The notes beneath the pieces are model-generated. The model made no database searches. It worked only from the letters and a program-made list of their open reading frames with translations, and was not told the DNA's origin. Position numbers and translations under genes: made by a program. DNA of 64,000 nucleotides from Sphaerosporella brunnea (lineage: Eukaryota; Ascomycota; Pezizomycetes; Pezizales; Pyronemataceae). Below are positions 20,982 to 29,765 of this stretch, piece by piece. Where the stretch lies: assembly GCA_008704415.1 (NCBI GenBank), contig VXIS01000201.1:1-64000 (forward strand), written 5' to 3'. Position 1 is the first letter of the stretch. The number at the start of each line of letters is the position of its first letter.

Positions 20982-22338
20982 AGGGAGGGGGGGTTTGACA
21001 TATCCCGTGTATTACGTAGAGCACGATATGCTACACTACCAGTCTGTCGGTCCAATCGATCAGTGCGAAGGTGGGAACACCGGAGTTTACGTCTCAGGAG
21101 AGACGTGATTCGTTCCTTTAAACCTGTTGAGCGCACTGCCTAGAAAGCCAACAACCGACTGGTTGGTCGGTGCATTCCGGCTGCATCCGCAGGGCTGTCA
21201 AGACCGGCCAGTCCGGCTTTGCGCGCGGCCTGAACCGCAGTGATTGAAACGGGATTTTCAAGTCACTCAGCATACGCGAAAAGAAGCCAGAATAATGCAG
21301 CGCTACAGTCGTAGTGTTCACGATGCCTCTGCTCCCACGCTCCACAGGTTTCAAAATCTTTGGATTTGAGAGCAAAACGTCAGCCAGATTCATCCGCCTC
21401 TCTGCCAACCTGGATGTTCTGGTGTTCTGGATCCCAGCGCGGCTGTCACGGGTATGGTCGCGCGACATGTAGTCAGCTAGGGAACTGAACAAGGGGCACG
21501 TGATGGTCGAGTGGCTCCGGATCATGATAGGTAGCCCTGGTGATCTAGAGGAAGATATGATCTAAGAGATAACAACAGTATAAGCTATTCTTAGAGCGGT
21601 TGCGAGTTGTCTTTGATGATTCAATATTGCATGAAAACTAGCATGACGATCGAAGGGGTCAGGACTGATTAAGCCGAAGGCGTAGAGCCGAAGACGCGAC
21701 GGCCGGTAGGCCCAGAACCTCCATAGTAAGAATGGTTGTCGCGTGAGGCATGCGATGCAGAAGATCGGGCGATGGAGCACCAACCATGACTCGCGCTGTG
21801 ACGATCGAGCGACGGAGCACCACCTATCACTCGCGCTCTTGAAATGACAATGCGGGGGCGATCTCTGTACGAGCCTAGACGCCCAAGTCGTGGAGACTGT
21901 CGGAAAGCTAGCAACTGGGCTAGAGGGCTGAGCATAGCTCAGGCGGAATGGTAGTCTCTGGAGCCGCTTTCTACTGTAAGTAGGACTGCTTCCGCCCAGA
22001 GAACCCTCTCTTCTCCAGCATCAAGAACCATTAGTATCCGCCTCGAGCAAGAAAACCCTTAAAGTTCTATTGTTTATGATTTATTCTTAGATCTCTTCTT
22101 TCAGACCTTAGTTTACTCCACGACCCTCCGGTAGACAGAGCATCGTTACAGCGTCGAATTTGCGAGATCAGTGAGTAAATCTTCCGCATTTCCGCTCCGC
22201 CGTATTCCAACTCTCGTCCGAGCTCCTGTTTTTGCGGTGGATCGACCAGTCCTTTTATTGCAATCGATGTTTTACCTGCCGCGGAACGAGCACCGAACGA
22301 TTAGCGCTTTTGATGGCCCCGCGTTTGGCACAATGACT
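20982..22338. other. No gene supported
   Basis: Contains a partial dispersed repeat (21182-21265) and two copies of a 41-bp repeat at about 21759-21840 (core GGAGCACCA and ACTCGCGCT). Open frames here are unrecognised. Confidence 0.45.
21182..21265 (+). repeat. Dispersed GC-rich repeat, copy 2 (partial)
   Basis: Matches the first 75 bp of 18600-18790: GGGCTGTCAAGACCGGCC followed by GCGGCCTGAACCGCAGTGAT and ACGGGATTTTCAAG. Similarity stops before the GGCCCGTTTG core. Confidence 0.55.
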
Positions 22339-22508
22339 GACCCGACCTTAATTCGGGATACCGGGCACCGGGCGGCATCTATCAGATATCCTGGTTTTTG
22401 TAATGCCGGCCCGAACCTGGCGGGCTTGCTACATCACCGACCCGACCTGACCCACTCCGTGGGGCCCCGTTTGACCTGGCGGCCGGCCGGACTATTGACC
22501 GCCCTGGG
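22339..22508 (+). repeat. Dispersed repeat GACCCGACCTTAATTC, copy 2
   Basis: Aligns with 19019-19198 with small indels. It lies upstream of the 5'-truncated hAT element and may mark where that element was cut off, or may have inserted into it (inference). Confidence 0.7.
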
Positions 22509-22861
22509 GACTATTGCTGCCACTGTTCCCATCGCCATGGTCGTCGCTCCACCTATCTGTGAACCCGGGATCGCTCAAGAGGCGAGAGGATCACGTGAGA
22601 AAGCGTAAGAAGCAGATGAAAAGTGTATTAGTGAAGATCTAAGCTCTCGCTAGGAGCGACTGAGTGTAAACCCTTCTCACGTGCAAACCCTAACCTTGCC
22701 CGTGATTCACCGGTTTGACAATCGCTGTGAGTACACGGTAGCCGTTCAACGCACACTACATGGCGCGACAGTTTCGCTTATCGACTGGTCTGTTAGGCTC
22801 GAGGTGTCCCAGGAGGGGAACTAATTACCATGATTACCAATGGCTCGGATTCGTTGACTTG

Positions 22862-22944
22862 GTGAGTTGTTGCGGTGACTATTCTGATGCCCACGTTATC
22901 CCTTTTTCACTTTTTTTTTAAAACCTCCTGCTAACGATGTTTAG
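22862..22944 (+). other. Candidate intron in decayed hAT transposase
   Basis: GTGAGT donor at 22862, CTAAC branch motif at 22931-22935 and TTTAG acceptor at 22941-22944. The exon after it starts with hAT-like coding (YYAKTDLCSAYIVALAVLP). Confidence 0.5.
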
Positions 22945-23557
22945 ATACTATGCAAAAACAGACCTCTGTTCTGCATACATCGTTGCGCTGGCCGTGCTCC
23001 CTTGCTTAAAGATCAAATACCTCCATGAGGAATGGCAGGACCGGCAAGAGTGGATTGTGCTCACGGAGACAACGCTTCAACCAGTGTGGGAAACAGACTA
23101 TCGAGGACGTGCTGAGGCTCAGAAACATGCAGCCGCCAGATTCCAGGCATGGCTGGCAGAAGATGACTTCTTCTGACATCACTGGCAAAGAAAGCGGCGA
23201 GACGCCTTGGAGATTTTTCAAGGAAAACCACCGCTTGAACCGGGCGCGGTCAACGATGTGATTGCATACTGGCCGCGCAAAAGAACTCATTCTAAGTGAA
23301 AAGACCTCGCCAAAATGGCGCTCGAATTCCTGCTAATCCCCGCCATGTCTGCCGAGCCAGAACGGGTCTTCAGCAGCGGAAAGCTTACCCTTTACGACCG
23401 TCGTTGCCAGCTGAGTGTCAAAGCTGTCAACGCCTTGGAGTGCCTGAAAAGTTGGCAGCGGGATGGGCTTGTTAGCGCGAGCCATGCTGAGGTGACAGAG
23501 CTTGAGGACATGCTGAATGCGCTCTGTATCCAGCAAGTTGATGGGGGCGAGGCATAA
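22945..23557 (+). pseudogene. hAT transposase C-terminal half, decayed
   Basis: The first part gives YYAKTDLCSAYIVALAVLPC and KYLHEEWQDRQEWI, the hAT region after the catalytic core (YY...aAlvLhP and the W...W helix). A frame change near 23170 is followed by ALEIFQGKPPLEPG, then IPAMSAEPERVFSSGK and RRCQL, NALECLKSW. The latter is the dimerisation domain, ending at TAA 23557. A TGA replaces a Trp codon near 23298 (compare KWKDLA in the 55740-56415 copy), a G-to-A change. No catalytic Asp or BED finger is visible. The protein would have acted as the nuclear transposase for CAGTGTTC elements in this window. Confidence 0.85.
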
Positions 23558-23639
23558 AGGACTTTTGGAGCGTGCGGAGGACACAGTTTGGTTTATGGGT
23601 TTTCAGGACACCCTTTGTATATAAAATCCTTATGTAATA

Positions 23640-23743
23640 GGGCAAATGTCTAGTATACCACCCAAAAACCCTCGAAAAGAGCAGGATACCACGAAATTTC
23701 GTTATTGTCCAGGATACCACAACCCCGCGTGAGAGTACGTGAC
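23640..23743 (+). repeat. MULE left terminal inverted repeat
   Basis: 104 bp; begins GGGCAAATGTCTAG and ends GAGAGTACGTGAC. It includes two copies of the word AGGATACCAC, a possible transposase-binding repeat. Confidence 0.93.
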
Positions 23744-23886
23744 AAACAACAACCTCCGCCGGCGCCTGAACGTGAACCTTCTACACCGCTCTCCACCCCA
23801 TCGCACGAAACCACCCCACGCGCGACCCCCCGCCCAGTCACTACTACCTCCGTTGCCGTCTCGGCGACGCCGCTCAATCTGCGACG

Positions 23887-24903
23887 ATGTCAACTCCGCG
23901 TGCAACGTCAATGGAACAGCCGGGCACAGTGGACACCAGTGGTGTTCTAAGTGTTGTTGTACAGAGCAAAGCGCTGCAGGGAGGCGAGCTGTTCAGCACG
24001 TTTCAGGACTTTAAGGCGAGGATACACTCCTGGGCTGCAGTTGCGGGCTTCGCTGTGCGCTTTGAACGGTCGGACCGGAAAAAGAACTTTGTCGTCTGCA
24101 AGGCGTCCAAGGAGTGCGACTTCAAAGTCCACGGCTACTGGAAGCCGAAGCTCGAAAAAGTACACCTTACAAAGGTTGTCGCAACACACACGGTATGCTT
24201 GGGAGCTGCAAAACCGCCCGGGATTCAGTCAAAGAGCACGGTACCGAAGCTGCTACCGATCACCCAGACGACCACACCGAAGCAGATACAGGAAGCAGTG
24301 CAGATGCATCTGAGCCGGGCTATCAAGTATCGCGCCGCATATAAAGTGTTGAAGGCGCTCCAGAACCGAGGTTTGGCGGTTGAACGATGGGAATTTCAGC
24401 TTCTCCCTGCCTACATCGAGTGTTTGAAGCGTGCGGATCCAGAAGGAAGCTTTTTTTTGAGCATCAGCGCCGAGACCTCGCGGTTCCATGACAAAGCCAG
24501 TTTCTTCGTAGACCTGGGGAAACGCAGCTGTACGTGCTACCGATTTCAAGAACATCAAGTGCCCTGTGGACATGCAGTTTCTGTTATGCATGGCTTGAAT
24601 TTAGCTCCCGCGGACTTTATGCCTTCATATCTTCGTCTGACGACAGTTGTCTCGGCGTATCAATCACAACTTCCGGCAATAAACCTCGAGGATGTGCGCT
24701 TACTAGCGCAGGGAAACGACGCGGTGGCGAACGCAGTATCTGACTCCGATTCTGGTACAGATACTGACTCCAGCTCTTCTTCGGATCTCAGCGATCCTCC
24801 CTTGGACCGCTGTGAACCACCGCTGACTAAAGTCCCTCGTGGACGTCCCAAGAAAAAGCGTATGTGCAAAGACGAAGCGCATAGACAACGGATATTTGAA
24901 TGA
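23887..24903 (+). CDS. MULE protein lacking the DDE core: FAR1-like DNA-binding plus SWIM finger
   Basis: An uninterrupted 338-codon frame, ATG to TGA, inside the MULE. Residues about 35-105 form a WRKY/GCM1-type zinc finger of MuDR/FAR1 transposases (F-x-VRFERSDRKK, C71, C77, then H101 and C104). Residues 128-165 look like the adjoining helix-turn-helix segment. Residues 205-235 are a SWIM zinc finger, C215-x-C217, C227-x-H229, followed by the usual short helical tail. The tail from 282 is Asp/Ser-rich and ends in PRGRPKKKR, an AT-hook or nuclear signal. The roughly 200-250 residue DDE catalytic domain that normally sits between residues about 190 and 205 is absent, yet the frame is preserved. 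The product should bind DNA but not cut it. It could be a defective relic or a repressor-type product; no sequence evidence decides this. Confidence 0.8.
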   Translation: MSTPRATSMEQPGTVDTSGVLSVVVQSKALQGGELFSTFQDFKARIHSWAAVAGFAVRFERSDRKKNFVVCKASKECDFKVHGYWKPKLEKVHLTKVVATHTVCLGAAKPPGIQSKSTVPKLLPITQTTTPKQIQEAVQMHLSRAIKYRAAYKVLKALQNRGLAVERWEFQLLPAYIECLKRADPEGSFFLSISAETSRFHDKASFFVDLGKRSCTCYRFQEHQVPCGHAVSVMHGLNLAPADFMPSYLRLTTVVSAYQSQLPAINLEDVRLLAQGNDAVANAVSDSDSGTDTDSSSSSDLSDPPLDRCEPPLTKVPRGRPKKKRMCKDEAHRQRIFE

Positions 24904-24923
24904 AGGGAATAAAACCAATGTTG

Positions 24924-25027
24924 GTCACGTACTCTCACGCGGTGTTGTGGTATCCTGGACAATAACGAAATTAGGTGGTATCCTGCTCTTTTCGAGGGTT
25001 TTTGGGTGGTATACTAGACATTTGCCC
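24924..25027 (-). repeat. MULE right terminal inverted repeat
   Basis: Reverse complement of 23640-23743 with about 3 mismatches. It ends CATTTGCCC directly before the 9-bp duplication. Confidence 0.93.
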
Positions 25028-25489
25028 TATGTAATACATCACTCCGCTAGCAGTATCCAGTCGACTGGATCGCCTGCAGGCCGTCCAGTCCTGACCCCTC
25101 CAAGGACTGATTGGTCCAGGGCAGCCACTCGGACTGGACTGCATGATGTGATCCAGGTCCGGTCCGCGCTCAGGACTGAACAGACTGGACTGTGAGGAAC
25201 ACTGTGTAGATGTTGTAGATGTAACCGGGCGTTTTGGATGCGCTGGTTGTGTACGGCCTGCACGCACGAGGAATGGTAGGCATCCCAGCGGCTGTGGAAC
25301 GAGATGAAGACCGTGGCGCCCAGAGCTGAGGGGTCCATCATCCTCAACCATTCTAACGGTGAAGATCAGGGTCTCCGGAGGGGTAGCCGTCAATAGACAA
25401 TCGCTCTGAAGACCAAAGCGGTTCCTAGTAATGGGGAACATGCTACTACTGCAAATGCTACAGTCGGTCGACGCGGCCACGGCTGCCAA

Positions 25490-25640
25490 CAGACCGGCCA
25501 GTCCGGCCCTGAAGCCGTTTGAATTATACGGGCTTTTCAAAGGGGGGCCCGTTTGTACCAGGTATTTGGACCGAGATCCGGGCGCCCGATGGGCTGCGTG
25601 ACATGCAGGCGCACACCGGGCCCGCCAGGCACTGTGCCAT
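25490..25640 (+). repeat. Dispersed GC-rich repeat, copy 3
   Basis: Begins GACCGGCCAGTCCGGCCCTG, continues to TACGGGCTTTTCAAAGG and GGGCCCGTTTGTACC, and ends near ACCGGGCCCGCCAGGC. This matches the order of motifs in 18600-18790, including the GGCCCGTTTG core and the CCGGGCGCCC/GGCGCCT segment. Confidence 0.55.
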
Positions 25641-26316
25641 TGTTTTAAACAGCACAACAACCCCCAGACGACGTCGAACTCAGTCCCCACAACCTGCAAT
25701 CATTCCACCCTAAACCCACCAGTGATTCCGTCTTTGCTGCCTGGGTTTCCAAATCGTTCACTATACGTTCGACCTTCTCGATCTGCGAGCCGGGACCATA
25801 CAGAAGAGCCTGCACACAAAAACCCGTAGATGGTGTGCAGGAATACCGATAACCGGCAGGGATTCCGGCGTTTCCGACCACTCAGTGCGTTCGGAGATTG
25901 CCTCGTGATCGGCACGAGAGACATACCGGCACAACCGGCACCCAAAGGCGCCTGTCAGGCATCCAGATATTGAAGACGTCGCCAACCATCGGAGAGTCTA
26001 TAATTTTTTGGCAGTGTTTATAACATCGTCTTTGTATGCTTTTCAAACAAGTATCGTGTGATCTCAGGTCCCTTCTCACAACATGGCATCCATTCCTCAG
26101 CAAGACGCCCTTCCATTCTAAGCCACTCCTCGCTTCTTCCATTCCCCATCTCTCCGGAGGATCTGAAACTTTCTTTTCAGCCTGCGTCGAGCTCCGTGGT
26201 TGTGACGCAGCGATCTCGATCTGGGTGGCTGGTCTCCATCGTGATCGGCTTTTCACAGCTAATCCCCCTTTTGCCTTTGTATTCCACTCCCGTGCATTGT
26301 CTTCTAAATTTTCCCC

Positions 26317-26860
26317 GAGGGTCTCGGTCTAGTGAGAATCGTGCGGTCTCGAAATGTATCGCCGGTCTCGTGGCAGTCTCAACGGTTCTTGTTCGGTGTC
26401 GTCTTCTCGCGAATGCTCGGATGTCTGGCCAACGTTCTGGCTGCTATGGTGCCGCTGTTGTGTGGGGAGGCATAGCTCGGGTCGTGAAGGGTCTGCAGGG
26501 CGCGGGATTGTAGGGGTTGATTCGGTCGTTGCCAGTGCACAGTGATTCGGTGGAGGACCACCGGTGAAATATACCACGTCCAGCGGCTGGTACACAAATG
26601 GCTATTGCACGAGGATAGTGTTGGCAATTGCATTGTTGCTATGTTCCTCACCCACGTAGGTGCGCCAGCGCGCATGACCCGTGCGCCGAGTTTACGATGC
26701 AGACTGGAAGCTCTCCCGTGGCGGAGAGATTCTCGCCGGGTCTCACCTGGTCTCGCGAGGCCGCCATCATTCTCGGTCAGTCTCGCCATTCTGGAGCGGT
26801 CTCGACGCTTCATGACGTGTCTCGATCATTCTCAGTCTCGTCTCGCGGTCTGCTGTGCAT
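26317..26860 (+). repeat. Two clusters of GGTCTCG/TCTCG motifs
   Basis: TCTCG recurs many times at about 26317-26420 and again, more densely, at 26718-26860 (for example GGTCTCACCTGGTCTCGCGAGG and CAGTCTCGTCTCGCGG). Both clusters have the same orientation with irregular spacing. They resemble subterminal motif arrays of transposons, but no inverted ends were found. Confidence 0.5.
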
Positions 26861-27120
26861 CACTGGTTCAAACAGTCGCATGCTCAATGTATTGTACTGG
26901 GGTGCGGCTGGTCAGGATGAGACGTGAGGGCGGGCGGTGAGAGTTCGATCGCGAGCGGGTGGTGGCGAGGCAGTGGCAGTGTTGTGCAGTGTGGTGGATG
27001 GGCAGTAGTGGTGAAGCTGGTTGAGATGGAGCTTGAGTCGGTGAAATATCGAAGACCAGGTACACCCACAGGCTGAACACAATTCTATGTAGAAGCTCGA
27101 AGCCCGGTTGAGCCAGACTT

Positions 27121-27226
27121 ACCATCGTTAGAGCCGGCTGGGGCTTAAAATTTAGCCGAATCGAGTCGCCTCTGGCTCAGAGCTCGAGCCATGCACTCGA
27201 GCCGGCTCGGCTTGTGTCCATCACTA
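27121..27226 (+). mobile_element. Truncated right end of an AGCTCGAGC-family hAT
   Basis: Ends CTCGAGCCGGCTCGGCTTGTGTCCATCACTA, the same tip as the element at 826-1669. The matching left end is not in the preceding sequence, so only about 106 bp remain. It lies 216 bp left of another member of the family. Confidence 0.65.
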
Positions 27227-27442
27227 CTGTGAAATAGCAGATCGTAAAAGCTCACAACAAGGTCACAAACGGCGTTCGGGATACCATTGAGTATCTCGGC
27301 CCGTTCACAAACATCGTTGGACTGGGTGTGAGGGTGGAAGCAGAGAGGAGACCACCCGCTGGAGCAATGCCAGCTCCACATTGAGGGGTACGACCGGTCG
27401 CTCGTCAAGTCCCTTTCTCAGTTGGTTGACCGTTATCTACCT

Positions 27443-28557
27443 TAGTGATGCAAACGAGCCGAGCCAGCTCGAACTCCGAACTCGAGCTGCGAGCTAGAGC
27501 CGGCTCGAACGTACATATTTTTGTACTCGAGCAGCTCGAGCATAAAAATGTTTGGGCTCGAGCTCAGCTCGACTTCTCTCGAGCTTTCTAAAAAGAACGA
27601 GGTTCCGCCGAGATTTCGAGAGGAGGTACCCCGAGCCAGAAAGGGAAACAACGCTGGACCGGCGGCGGATGCTTCAAGCCGGGAAACCACAGAACCTGAA
27701 GTAGATGAACATGATTCCGGCACAGAGGGTGACACGGAATCTGATGCTGAAGAAGGCTCATCACCGAAGCGACGGAAGAAGAAGGCAGGCTCTAGTTCTG
27801 ACAACAAGAAGCCCCTCGAACTCGTTCGATGTTGCCATTGCTCGAAGACGTGGGGTCCCTATAAATCCTGGTATAAAACTACCAGCCCTTATAAGAGGAA
27901 CATCGCATCCAAGCACCCGAAGCTGCCCTGCAATGATGCCTCGGAAAAAGGTTATGATTCAGCAAATGCGAGACAGGCTTGCGGCGGAGGGTAGTGCTTC
28001 TGGCCTTGGCATAGCGGGAGATATTATCAAAAAGAAACGCAAACGGCTTCTGGAGGAGTCGAGCAGCGCTTTGTTGTTGCTTAAGCATTGGCTCAAGCAT
28101 ACGGAAATAATTTGCTCTGAGTTCGGACGCGGGGATACCGGCATTGATTGTGGTCGTCCATCTCCGACGACCAGGTTTATTTAACTGCCTGCACCATACG
28201 AAGATCCGGATGTTCTACCAGAGGTGGCAGTCAGGGGGGGGCAACCACTCGGAGTGACCATGATATGCCGGAGGGTGTAGATTTAAACACGGAGGCAGCG
28301 CTCAAATCCTCTTCGGGCCTGTCCGACTTATCGGACTGATCTACCCTGGGATAACTACATAGTAGAAAATTTACATGGCCATGAACTGCCTCCTGCCGGC
28401 GTGCTCCCGCCTCAAAATTTGATTTCTCTCCACCAGCTCGAGCTTCGGCTCGAGCCGCTCGAGCCCGGCTAGCGCTCGCGAGCCGAGCCAGTAAAACTGA
28501 CGATCCCGCTCGAGTCACCCCTTGAACTCGTCTCGAGCCGGCTCGTTTGCATCACTA
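27443..28557 (+). mobile_element. Non-autonomous hAT element, TAGTGATGCAAACGAGCC subfamily
   Basis: The ends are an exact 20-bp inverted pair, TAGTGATGCAAACGAGCCGA-type at the left and GGCTCGTTTGCATCACTA at the right. Subterminal arrays of AGCTCGAGC and GAGCCGAGCC match those of 826-1669. The flanking 8-mers ATCTACCT and GCCAGGTC do not match, so the target duplication is lost or the copy was rearranged. Internally it keeps both a zinc-finger segment and the C-terminal dimerisation segment of a transposase, joined by a deletion. Confidence 0.85.
27521..28184 (+). pseudogene. hAT transposase remnant: zinc finger joined to dimerisation tip
   Basis: The frame 27521-27994 encodes an acidic and Lys-rich N-terminal tail with a PKRRKKKAG nuclear-signal-like stretch, then VRCCHCSKTWGPY and NIASKHPKL, which fit a BED-type zinc finger (C-x2-C and a C-terminal His). 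After a frame change, 27998-28130 encodes IKKKRKRLLEESSSALLLLK, the hAT dimerisation tip. The catalytic core is deleted. It is related to the copy at 1111-1488 (ITKKRNRLLEASSS) but clearly diverged. Confidence 0.7.
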
Positions 28558-29500
28558 GCCAGGTCAGCGTGCACTCAATAAAAGCGTACCAATCACGGGA
28601 ACCATTTTTCGAGAGTAAGTCTGGGTGTAAAGCTTTGTCTGCGACGAGATTGACCAGTCACGCTAAGACTGGCTACTGCGCGGACATCCACACTCCAGAC
28701 GGGTGCAAGTGATGTGCAACGTCTGTCTACGAGCACCGCAATCTGCTGGAAAACCCCAACCCGCATCCTGCCTTACCCAAGCTGCGCCGGATTGGATATA
28801 TCAACGGCCGTGGACAGCTCGATATCTTCAGGCTTCACTCCAAGTACAGTGTCGAATCCACAGCATGATGTTGAGCAACTCCGGCAAGTGTTTTTACAGG
28901 CACGGTCACAGCGGATTCAGCCCCTTGCGCCAGCTCAGTTTGGCTATTTCGCCGCGAGTACCCGAGATTTTATTGTTTCTTTTTGCGCAGCCCTGGCTCC
29001 AGGGTTAGCGTTAGGGTTGGATGCCAGGGCAGGTGCTAGCAACATTCCTAGCGTGAACGCTAAGAATATTCCGCAGTCCCTGACCACGTGTTCAAACGTT
29101 CACGTACCTTTCGCCTGCCTAACCCACGTTCGACATCGGTTAGCCGAAAGTTGCGCGTGTAGAGAAACACAACCGGTGGAGGGAACCGCGTCGCGGCAAT
29201 ACACGAAACGACGTACAGCACGCGTGCTTGCGGCGCTTCCATCCGCGCGCAGGCAATCCGCGGTGTGATCTTGACAACTCCAGCCTACTACTCGCTTCTG
29301 CTTCCGGTCCAGACTGCGATAGCCGCAGACTTTTGACAGTGTTCAAGACTAGTATAGGGCAGGCGGAGTATAGCACCGATGGGCACAGGGGCTCAGTGAC
29401 GGACAACACAACCCGTCCGGGTCAGGTCGTTGAAAGCTCTGAAGGCGTGGCTCCGGCACTGCACAAACGCCAGGCCTGACGCCCGTCCGTTGCAGAGTTG
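28558..29500. other. No gene supported; gypsy-1 target region
   Basis: A 184-codon plus frame (28714-29268) has protein-like composition with a helical VEQLRQVFLQARSQRIQPL stretch but no recognised domain; a retroelement or host-gene exon is possible. GGGTTAGCGTTAGGGTTGG at about 29001-29019 is a telomere-like match. Bases 29496-29500 (AGTTG) are the left target duplication of gypsy-1. Confidence 0.4.
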
Positions 29501-29632
29501 TGTAGGGATATACATAGGTACATAGGTACGAGTGACGACTAGTGAGGGAACCTAGATAGACCTGTTCCCCGCTGGCGTCGCTTAGGATCAATCAACCTTT
29601 CCCCTACAAACCAACCCCTATCCCTCGCGACA
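29501..29632 (+). repeat. gypsy-1 5' LTR
   Basis: 132 bp, starting TGTAGGGATATACATAGG and ending TCCCTCGCGACA, with TG...CA ends. Identical to 35101-35232. Contains the short direct repeat ACATAGGTACATAGGTAC. Confidence 0.97.
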
Positions 29633-29634
29633 TT

Positions 29635-29643
29635 TGGTAGCAG
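29635..29643 (+). promoter_or_regulatory. gypsy-1 primer-binding site candidate
   Basis: TGGTAGCAG two bases after the 5' LTR fits the complement of the 3' end of initiator methionine tRNA, the usual primer for many LTR retrotransposons. The match is short (9-10 bases). Confidence 0.65.
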
Positions 29644-29765
29644 CACCTTACTCGGACAGACGTACCTCGTTACCTTGTAACGTTCTCTACGCGCGTCTGA
29701 GTAAAGCAAAGCAACCGACAAACCGACAACGAGACACCGAGCGGAGTGAAGCAAAGCAAGCGACA

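Larger units (their letters stand above)
23640..25027 (+). mobile_element. MULE (Mutator-like element) nested in a hAT element
   Basis: The element has 104-bp terminal inverted repeats (23640-23743 and 24924-25027) that start GGGCAAATGTCTAGTATACC and differ at only about 3 positions. It is flanked by a perfect 9-bp duplication, TATGTAATA, at 23631-23639 and 25028-25036. Long inverted repeats and 9-bp duplications are hallmarks of Mutator-type transposons. At 1388 bp it is shorter than autonomous MULEs because the catalytic part of its gene is missing. The 97% matching ends and perfect duplication imply a recent insertion. Confidence 0.95.
22801..25204 (+). mobile_element. 5'-truncated hAT element, CAGTGTTC family, split by a MULE
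   Basis: The right end, GGACTGTGAGGAACACTG, finishes at 25204 and matches the tip of the element at 55490-56415 in inverted orientation; the adjacent 165 bp also match that copy. The left end was not found. Within it lie the decayed transposase (22945-23557) and a nested MULE (23640-25027). Removing the MULE and one 9-bp duplication restores the TTTGTATATAAAATCCT...ATACAT...ACTCCGC sequence seen uninterrupted at 55643-55690, which proves the nesting. The left limit given is where transposase-like coding begins, not a mapped end. Confidence 0.8.
25205..27120. other. No gene supported
   Basis: Holds a dispersed repeat (25490-25640) and a TCTCG motif cluster (26317-26860), listed separately. 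A 242-codon minus frame at 24971-25699 runs from this DNA into the hAT and MULE ends, so it is accidental. Other frames are unrecognised. Confidence 0.45.

Noticed and set aside
24971..25699. 242-codon minus frame
   Set aside because: It runs through the MULE terminal repeat, the hAT end and a dispersed repeat, so it is assembled from unrelated non-coding ends.
27443..28557. 8-bp target duplication for the hAT at 27443
   Set aside because: The flanking 8-mers ATCTACCT and GCCAGGTC do not match; shifting the ends by a few bases does not help.
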